Assembly (NCBI RefSeq): GCF_022539315.1
Contig: NC_066322.1
Location: forward strand, 24,748,765 to 24,812,764
Origin: Serinus canaria
Taxonomy: Eukaryota > Chordata > Aves > Passeriformes > Fringillidae
Direction: 5' to 3'
Length of the DNA stretch: 64,000 nucleotides
Each line of letters begins with the position of its first letter. The stretch's first letter is position 1. The position numbers were made by a program, and so were the translations under genes. Below the pieces are notes generated by a model. It did no database searches, had not been told where the DNA came from, and worked only from the letters and a program-made list of their open reading frames with translations. Shown in pieces: positions 56,000 to 64,000 of the stretch.

Positions 56000-57636
56000 C
56001 CCTTTTCTAGAGAAATGGCTGAAAGGGAAGAAGCAGATGGATATTCACTCATGTCCATGTCCAGAAGCAGCAGATCCTTCCACCTTTTGCAAAGTGCTCA
56101 AAAGAGGTTTCTAGAGGCTGGTTGGTGAAGCTTTCCCAAAGACAGAGACATCTTTTGCTCACTTAGCCATTGAAATCAAGTCCTTTGTGGTTTTAGATCT
56201 TCCATCTTGAACACAGAGCTCCTTCCACACCCTTCAATTTAGGGTGTAAGGCTGATTCAGATCCACTCAGACACAGCAAAGGTCTGAACCAACAAACAAA
56301 GCAATAAAACAGATTGTGTAGCTGATGTAGCCACTGGCAGGACACAGCTGGAGTTTATTATTCGTGCATTCAGAGAAATGTTGCCCTCAAATTCCCCCTG
56401 GTTTGATGTAGTGCTTTTGGTTCAGTAGTGTCAGCATTGCTTGAAGGTGATTGACTCCACTCCTGCTGCAGGATACAAAACATATACAAAAAAAAAACAA
56501 AAAGGAAAATCTGCTTCTGAAGAGGCTCAGGCTGGAACAGCACCAGGCACAGTGATTAATAAATGATAGATTTTGGAGCAGCCCAATAAATTTCAGAAAT
56601 TCCCCTGTTCTGCTGGGTGCCTGGGTAATACACCATCCTCAGCCCTGAGACAAAGAGAATCGGAAAACAGCAAACTAACTTTAAGATATCTACAAGAAGA
56701 GGAGATGGATTTAAGATTTCCAAAGTGCTTGTTTGTTTGAATAGGTGCTTCAGGAAGAGATTTTTTTGGGGACAGAAGAAGACTTTCTGAGCTGTTTAAC
56801 TTGTATATATGCTGCTTTTTATATCCAGGGAGGGCAAATGATGGTCATCTTAAAAAGTGTAGTAAATCTCCTCTGATTTAGAGCAGAAATGTAGTCTAGC
56901 TTTTTCAGACAGTAAGGGAGGTTGAGATGGGTCTCTCGAGGGAATTTCTTGGCATCACAAGGAATGTTTTGGCTTTCAGTGGGATTTATTTTCAATGAAA
57001 AGCCACTGTTCATTTGCTAAAGCAGAATTAATGCTGTGCCCAGCCTTTAGCTTAGAACAAGGGTGGAAAGAGCTCTCAAATGAAGCCAGGCTGATTTGAA
57101 AATAGAATGTGGAGGGAATTCAGGGAATAAAAATAAATCTTCAGCTGCACACCCAAGTCATGACAATCCTGAAAAGAGCTGGAAAGCCTGCCTGCTTCTT
57201 GGGAGAATCCTTCTCCTCAATAGGTGCAGCTGTGTGCCTCTTCCCCTGAGGGAGAGCAGTGAAAGGCAGCAGGTGAAACTCCCCTGAATGGGAAGTCAGG
57301 GGTTGGAGGCACAAAAAGAAAGGGAAAAGCACCTGCCTGGGGATGTGAGGCTGAGATTTTGAGCTCAGCACTCTCCAAAAAGGGGCTGAACGTTCTCCAG
57401 ACACGGGGCTGGTGCAGGTTTAGCTGTGTCACACATTGTTGCTTTGTTTCAGGCTGGTTTTCTTCATTTCTTTTGTCTGCTCCTGCACATGTTGGTGTGG
57501 AAGTCTGGACATTTCCTATTCTTAGTCTTGTGGAGAAAACTGCCTTTCTTGTGTGAGAGGTGTGAATGAGGGAAGGAAAGTTTTCTGCTGGGGAATTTGC
57601 AAGGGGAAAGCGTGTGGAGAGGAATAAAAGGAAAGG
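56000..57636. other. Unique non-coding DNA
   Basis: An A-run near 56490-56498. No gene or dispersed repeat recognised. Confidence 0.5.
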
Positions 57637-58010
57637 ATCAGGGAATTATTTGGAGTGGAAAGGAACCCCCCATGCTCACTAAACCCTGTCCCCGAGTCTC
57701 CTTGTATTTTTGAACACCTCCAGGGGTGGTGATTCCACCCCTGCCCTCAGCAGCCCTTTCCAATGCATTACAGCCCTTTCTGTAAAGAAATTTTTCACAA
57801 TATCCACCCTGAGCCTGCCCTGGCCCATCCTGAGGCCGTTCCCTCTCCTCCTGTCCCTGTCCCTGGAGCACAGCCCGACCCCCCCGGCTGTCCCCTCCTG
57901 TCAGGAGCTGTGCAGAGCCACAAGGTCCCTCCTGAGCCTCCTTTTCTGCAGGCTGAGCCCCTTTCCCAGCTCCATTCCCTTCCCTGGACACTCTCCAGTC
58001 CCTTTATGAA
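57637..58010 (-). mobile_element. CR1 LINE 3'-UTR copy, reverse, about 375 bp
   Basis: The tail is degraded (GGAATTATTTGGAGTGGAAA). It is followed by GAACACCTCCAGGGGTGGTG, AGAAATTTTTCACAATATCC, GAGGCCGTTCCCTCTCCTCC, CACAGCCCGACCCCCCCGGC and CCTGAGCCTCCTTTTCTGCA, ending with TGGACACTCTCCAGTCCCTT. It is the same subfamily as 5889-6270 and extends slightly further 5'. Confidence 0.88.
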
Positions 58011-58110
58011 AAAAAGACAAACAATCCCACTAAACCCAAAACACCAATAAATGGGAAGAGAAAAAAAAAAAAACAAACAGAAAAACAAACCCAAAATTCT
58101 CACCCACCCC
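58011..58110. repeat. A/C-rich low-complexity tract
   Basis: AAAAAAAGACAAACAATCCC, then A-runs up to 13 with interspersed AAACAAACAG and AAACAAACCC, directly right of the CR1 copy. Confidence 0.75.
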
Positions 58111-59365
58111 ACCTTAACAATTTTAGGGAGGATTCAGCTCAGGTATGGCACAAATAAATAACTTTGACTCATAGGGCTGTGAAAAGGCTGTAGAAAAAGG
58201 AGGCAGGTGAAGGTGCAGAGACAACCTGTGCTAACAAGATGGGCATATTAACAGATCAAGGCTTCAGCTGGAAAATCACCAGCAGGGACAAGAGGAAAAG
58301 CTGTCAAATGCTGATGGAAAAGTACTGGGGGGCTGCTTGAAGCTGTACATATCCTGATCCCACAGTCTAGAGGATTTGCAGGACTTGCTAAAGAGGATTC
58401 TTCTATATCCAGTTGCTAAACAGCTCAATACAGGCAGAAGATTTAAATGCCCACGCACAGAAAAAGTTACTTTTAATGATACTGCTTGGGATTCTTCTGG
58501 GCACAGCATTGTTTCTGCTTTAGCTAATGAACAGTGGCTTCTCATTGAAAATAAATCCCAGTGAAACAAAAAAATGTTCCTTTTGTGTGTTTGAATTCTA
58601 AAACCATCCTGAGTTTTAGACATACAGTTTCTCATGCTTTTTTGAGCTCCTGACTTTCATAGAGCTTCTTGGTGGCTTTAAAAATAAAAGCTTCCCTTGA
58701 TAATTAAAAGCAAAACAGATTAGACAAAATATTTCCATTTATTTACTCAGGAACAAGTCATCTGAACATGTAGCAAATATGGATATTAGAGAGAATTTCT
58801 TCAGTAGATAAACTGCCCAGGAACAGAGTCCAGGTTAGAATCCAAGGCAGAAGTGGGAGCCTCTTGGAGTCTACAGGGAGTAACAAACCCCTGAGTTTTT
58901 CTATTTTCCTAATATGTTTCTACCTTGCACCTCTGCCCAGAAGCAGAAGACAAAGCTGTGACAGTGCTGGCATTTGAGTTTCAGATCATACCAGCAGCAG
59001 GACATGTTTAGCTGCATTTTCAGACCCTCAGCAGGCAGAAAAACTGATAATTCCTTAAATTATAGATTTTTTTCCCCAAGAAAATGAAAGAAAAGTTTGG
59101 ATTACACCTTTGCCTAATTAAATCACAGACAAGTCTGGGTTTGCACTCTTCCAGAGATGTTTCTTTATAATTTGCTTAACTTTCTGACCTTCCTAGGATG
59201 AGGAAATGGTGGATTGGGGTGGTGAAACACCTCAATAGTGTTGTAACTTGGGCCAAATTCTTGCCACTAATTCCTCAGGAAGGAAAGGAGATTTGGGGTC
59301 ATGGTGTAGGATTCTACATGAAAGAAGGTTGTAGGGTTTGAGGGGGCCATAAAAAGAGTGGTTGA
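58111..59365. other. Unique non-coding DNA
   Basis: No dispersed repeat recognised. A 119-codon minus-strand frame at 58276-58635 has no domain that I recognise. Confidence 0.45.
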
Positions 59366-59722
59366 GGGTACTTGGATTGTTCAGCTGGAGAAGAACCTGA
59401 GGGCAGAGTTTATCAGGATGTTCCTCCTGAGGGACAGCTCCAATCTCTGTGCCCAGGGACAGGACCCAGGGCATGGCTGGAGCTGTGCCAGGGCAGGGTC
59501 AGGCTGAGCTCAGGGAAAGGTTCTTCCCCACAGGGTGCTGGCACTGCCCAGGCTCCCCAGGGAATGGGCACAGCCCCAAGGCTGCCAGAGCTCCAGGAGG
59601 GTTTGGGCAACACTCCCAGGGATGCACAGGGTGGGATTGTTGGGGTGTCTGGGCAGGGCAGGGGTTAAAATCCATGGTCCCTGTGTGTCCCTTCCCACTC
59701 AGGATATTCTGTGCCTGTGCTC
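59366..59722 (+). mobile_element. CR1 LINE 3'-UTR copy, forward, about 360 bp
   Basis: GTACTTGGATTGTTCAGCTG, then GAGAAGAACCTGAGGGCAGA, GGGACAGGACCCAGGGCATG, GGGAATGGGCACAGCCCCAA, GGATGCACAGGGTGGGATTG and the terminus CCCTTCCCACTCAGGATATT then CTGTGCC follow the forward CR1 UTR. This is the subtype also found truncated at 32750-32905. Here the sequence upstream of GGGAATGGG is GCACTGCCCAGGCTCCCCA, ordinary CR1, which confirms that the flank shared by the inverted arms at 32.7/33.3 kb is not CR1. Confidence 0.88.
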
Positions 59723-61644
59723 AGTGCCTAAATTCAAGTAGGATGTGAAAAATAAATATGGAATTTCAGTTAAAAAAAAAAAAAGGAATTTCAGTTATGA
59801 AAAAAAAGAAAAAGCCAGATGACCTTTCCCCAAGCTCGGTCTAGAAATAACAAAATCCATATCAAGATAAACTTGTGGCAGCAGATCTGTCTGCAGAGCC
59901 ATCCATCACTGTCCCACGGAGTGAACAGGACCCTTAGGAGGGACAATCCCAGATAAATAAACATTGGTGTCTGTGCCTGGCACCAGTTCATTATTTTGTC
60001 AAGGAGATGTGATGGACTGCCCAGGAACTCTGCAGCAAGTGCCCAGCATGGACAATTTTTGGCAGCAAATGTCTGTAGGATGAGGTGGGTAACTCAGGGA
60101 TGTGTCCATCAGCAGAACTGCCAGGGGGTCACTCATGGAAGTGAAATTGGAAATCAGGCTGTGACCTCTGTGTCATTCTGCTCCACTCTGCCTGATGGCA
60201 CACCGAGGGGAAATATCCAGGTGTGAAAGGCCTCCAGGAGAGACATTTCATTTATCCTCTGAGCAGCTGCATGTGAAATTCAAACACCACAAGATCATTG
60301 TGATGGACGACAAAAGACCTTTCCAGAAAAGAGGAATTCCCTTTGGAAAGGCTGCTTTAAACTGTCCAACACAAACTGCTTCTCACTGGTTATGTCCTGT
60401 AACTCTGCTTGGGGAAGTCAAGTGAGGTGAGGGAACATCAGCAGCTGGAGCCTAAATCTCCTGAATAATCAGTGCTGTCCCTAGGGAATATTTTTGTCCT
60501 CTGGAGTCTGCTCCAAGCCAGTATCTTACCATGGCATTAAAGGGGCTTCTCAGTTTTCTTATCAAGTATTAAATTGAAGCCATGCCTGTGTTTCTCTCAC
60601 TGTTTTATTTCCATATTATTGCAGGCCTCTCTACCAGAAAATATATTCCTTTACTTGCAATTCCGGGTTAGAATCACAAAATAGAGGAACACTAAAAAGC
60701 TTTTCTTTTCAGCTACAGGTGATGAAAAGCAAGATAAAACTGTTGATACTCCTCTCTCTCCCATTCAGAGCCTGTTTGCAGTGCACTTTGAAGCTTCATA
60801 AACTGGTAGAATAAGCAGCACAGGATGACTGTTGGAAATGGGAGGAGTATTAATGGCAGAAACAGGAAGTTTGTGATGTTTTATGGAGCACTGACTCATA
60901 TTTTCAATAAGATCAACAAATAGAAAATCTCAAAATATTGCAGTTCATCCTTTACACTGAAAAAAATGGATTGTAAAAAGAGATATAAAAGCTATTTTAA
61001 TGAAACAACCTCATAGCCTGGCAGCAAACTGTACCTGGTGAACTGGAGGGAAGCCAGGAGAAAAAGAGCAAAACCTGAGGAGACATAAATCTCCTGTCAC
61101 CACTTTTGCAATAACTTCTGGAATTGTTTCTGTCATTGAATAGTTACACTTAAAAACCTCTCATACATCTTGAGCGTCAGTAATTAACTTTTTCTCTCTT
61201 TTTTATGATTCCAGGAAAAGATGATTTAAGAGGTTTTGTCTCTTCCAGACTCTGTCTGACAACGTTCACATCTGAGGAACAGGGTGATGCATTAGGATTA
61301 CAAACCTGGTTTATATTCCACAGGGAAAATTTGGGCTTTGTGGTGCTGCAGACCTTGCTTGGGGTGGTTTGTCCCCCAGAAGAAGCTGATCAGGATTACA
61401 CCAATGCTGCAGAGTTGATAACTGAGTTCTCTGGTGTTTATAGTATTTCAGCCACAGCAGTTATTTAATGAACTAACAGCAATATTCAATCACATCAGGC
61501 CAGAATATTACACAATTATCATACACAGACTATTGGACATTTTGCAGCTCAAATATTTTTGTTTTGTTTTGTTGGTCTGTGTTTGCTTTTGTCAAACAAA
61601 AGAGATTTTCAGAGCGAGATTCCCAAACATTCACACAAACATTA
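59723..61644. other. Unique non-coding DNA, about 1.9 kb
   Basis: A-runs near 59772-59783 sit within a short duplicated GGAATTTCAGTTA motif. No gene or dispersed repeat recognised. Confidence 0.5.
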
Positions 61645-61705
61645 CAACTGGAAAAGGCCTCCAAGAGCTTCAAGTCCAAACTTGGAGCAAATCCCACCAT
61701 TCCCA
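61645..61705 (-). mobile_element. Possible CR1 LINE tail fragment
   Basis: ACTGGAAAAGGCCTCCAAGA, then GCTTCAAGTCCAAACTTGGA resembles the reverse CR1 tail 'GGAAAAGGCCTCCAAGATCATCGAGTCCAACC'. The match is short and isolated, so it is tentative. Confidence 0.5.
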
Positions 61706-62097
61706 CAAAATGTGCATCTTGAGCCCCAACTAGAAATAAACTGGGGAAGGAAGGGCAGGAAACCACACTGAAGTGAGGGGTTCAGGCGGGGATTTTGATT
61801 GGGGTTGGTCACTGCAGAGCTCTGCACAGGAGCCAGGAGAGGAATTCTGAGATGGGAGAACATGGAACCACGGACAGGTGAGCACCTGGAGCCAGAGCAA
61901 ACCTCAGTCACTGCCACAAGCTCTTCCCAGGCCTTTTGCTTCCTAAATGCTTTAAATGGACTCTTTTAATTAAATGCAGCAGGATCCCACTGCATTTCTG
62001 AAGGAAGGACTAAAGGCAAGCCCTGCTCTGCCACAGATAGGAGTAACCATGAGGATCTTGAGGAATATTTTCTGGGGTATTTCCCACCAGGTTGGGG
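61706..62097. other. Unique non-coding DNA
   Basis: Nothing recognised. Confidence 0.5.
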
Positions 62098-62196
62098 AAC
62101 TCACAGAATCCCAACTGGTTTGGTCTGAAGGGATCTTAAAAGCTCATTTCCTTCCAACCCTGCCATGGTAGGGACACCTTCCACCAGCCCAGGATG
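62098..62196 (-). mobile_element. CR1 LINE 3' end, reverse, about 100 bp
   Basis: AACTCACAGAATCCCAACTG, then GTTTGGTCTGAAGGGATCTT, CCAACCCTGCCATGGTAGGG and ACACCTTCCACCAGCCCAGG is a reverse CR1 tail, truncated just after the CAGCCCAGG block. Confidence 0.87.
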
Positions 62197-64000
62197 ATAA
62201 TAGTGGAATTAATGGGAAATCTTTGAAAGACCAGTGGACTTAGATTTAATTAAGAAACCCATGAACCACAGCAGTGTAGTGCACAGTGTGAAATATAATC
62301 ATTAATGTAAAGGTTAATAAGTTAATTAGCCACATATAAGTGTTTAATTCTAATAAATGTTCACCTATTATCTGTGTTGGGAGCCATTTTGTTTCCTCTG
62401 TTTACACAGCCTAAGGTTTTCTATCCCAAATATTCTTTCTAGGTACGAAATCCAACATGTGACAAACTGTCTCTGGTTAAAAAATAATAATAAAAAAAGG
62501 AATTATGGCCTTGATTCTAAATCCCACTTTTTATTTCCAACTATAATGTAACGGACTTGAGTGAGGTTTAAGACACATCCTGGAGCAAGCTGTAATAATT
62601 AATCTACATGACTGGATTTAGCACAAATCCATCTTGGAATTGTAATTCTCCTCCTTGCTCCTGGGCTGCAGCAAAATTCTGAGCAGAGCAGCACAAGAGT
62701 CCCACTGGTTATACACTGGTCCAGTCTGCCTGGAGAGCCAGGAAATATGGTCCTTCCAGGCAGAAAAGAAAGCAAAAAGAAAGCAAGAAGAAAGATATTC
62801 AGATTTCTCCAATGAGAACTGAAATATAACTGTAAAACATAATGAAGTCCTGCTGTCCTGTGACATAGACAAGACCAGGGGTCACTTCATCCTACCTCTT
62901 TAGGATGATCTTTTTTGCAGATCTTTTCCACCCTTTTCTCACTGCCAGTCCCTGTGTGAATCCCCCTTTGATCTGTGCTTTCCCTATCATCCCACCATCC
63001 TTGAATTGCCTGGCACCACCTCCCAGCTCACTCAAACAAGGTGGCTGAGGTCAGTCCCTGAGCACCAGAAGGACCCTGCTGTGCTGGGGACAGCAGCACT
63101 CGAGATCCCTGCAGAACTGCACTCCTGCTTCCCTCCCTTCAAAGCAAGGATCACCCCAGGCCTCTCCCAGAGCTGTTTCAGCTGGGAAACAGGACCTTAC
63201 ACAGACAACAGGCCTTTGACTGCCCCTCTGATGCTTTTGATTTGACTTTAAAGCATGCCAGCATCAAAGCCACCAAGGGAAGATGACAGGAAATGTAACT
63301 TGAATCTTTCACAATGCTGGTGCATAAAAATGTCACAGCTTTACTAAGGAACAGCCTGCTAGTCAATCTTTTGAACAATAAATGTGGATATTTTGGAGGG
63401 ATGTTTTCCAAGTTAAAAGGTCTCTTTAATTTTCAGGCATTCCTCCCTTCTCTCCCTCTTTCAGGCAGCCCCATTTCCCAGTGGTTCATTCTTGTTGAAG
63501 ACCCAGGGCTCATTTTACGAAACATCTCTCTCTCTTTACCAATTTTTCAGCAAGAAATGTTTCGATGAAAACAAACAGCAAAACTTGGAACTTCCACTAG
63601 CTTGCTTTCTAGAGCAAATCCAAAATTCTTCTAGACCATTATCTTCTGCAAATTTGGGTAAATTCAGTTAAACTTAAACTAAGTTAAGAATTAGAGGAGT
63701 CAGACTTGGGATCATCAGCTTCCATGGCCTGTGAAGATGGAAAATGATCTATGATACACCCAGGGCTTGCTTTAAGCAATTCATCCCCATTAATTGCTGA
63801 TATCAGATATCTGCAATGAATTGTGAATGTCATGCTCTGGATGAATGATGTTCAATCCAAACAAGACTATTAACGTGCCATTCCCAAAGGATTAACATTC
63901 CACCATCAAATCACTCAGATATTGCTCAATATATTGCTTGCAGAGCACTGCATTAACTGAGAAGGGTGTGTATTAATGAAACTCCCTTGGAACAGATTTC
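62197..64000. other. Unique non-coding DNA to window end
   Basis: No gene or dispersed repeat recognised. The 62940-63240 part is GC-richer, but I see no exon that I can support. Confidence 0.5.

Overview
This window is vertebrate, almost certainly avian, nuclear DNA with no protein-coding gene that I can support. The main evidence is about two dozen pieces of CR1 LINE 3' untranslated region. Their hallmark tail, roughly GGTCCCTTCCAACCCAAACCATTC, ends in ATTCTGTG-type repeats and occurs on both strands. The remaining interspersed repeats are bird-type endogenous retroviral LTRs. A songbird is my best guess from the LTRs, but I cannot prove that without a search. Base composition looks AT-leaning, I see no CpG island, and I see no bacterial-style gene, tRNA or rRNA. 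The window reads as intergenic or long-intron sequence.

Layout. At 1-9 kb the sequence is mostly unique, with CR1 relics at about 0.9, 3.9 and 5.9 kb and a perfectly phased 15-bp minisatellite of about 38 copies at 6381-6957. At 9-20 kb there are more CR1 pieces, a second minisatellite of 41-42 bp units at 13421-13783, and long unique stretches. At 20-28 kb an LTR sits inside a CR1 copy (23375-24315). At 28-40 kb the repeat density is highest. It includes two long CR1 copies, a local inverted duplication (32722-33349), a compact two-LTR retroelement with primer binding site, polypurine tract and target-site duplication (33350-34340) inserted into one arm of that duplication, a second copy of the LTR family of 23.5 kb in the opposite orientation (37458-38072), and a CR1 relic that keeps a trace of ORF2. 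At 40-64 kb there is unique AT-rich DNA with a CR1 carrying an inverted 5' segment (43.6 kb), a solo LTR of the compact retroelement family (47125-47402), a 375-bp AT-only tract (51.3 kb) and several more CR1 tails.

The elements do not form a pathway. What the window offers is a readable insertion history. A CR1-bearing segment was duplicated in inverted orientation, and a small non-autonomous class II-type retroelement later landed in one arm. Elsewhere an LTR landed in an older CR1, leaving a GAAAG duplication. The most unusual object is the 991-bp element at 33350-34340. It has all the cis signals for reverse transcription but only a 439-bp interior with no gag, pol or env, and it has a solo LTR relative about 13 kb away.

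All repeat calls were made by eye from remembered family consensus features. Boundaries are approximate to about 5-20 bp, except where a target-site duplication fixes them.
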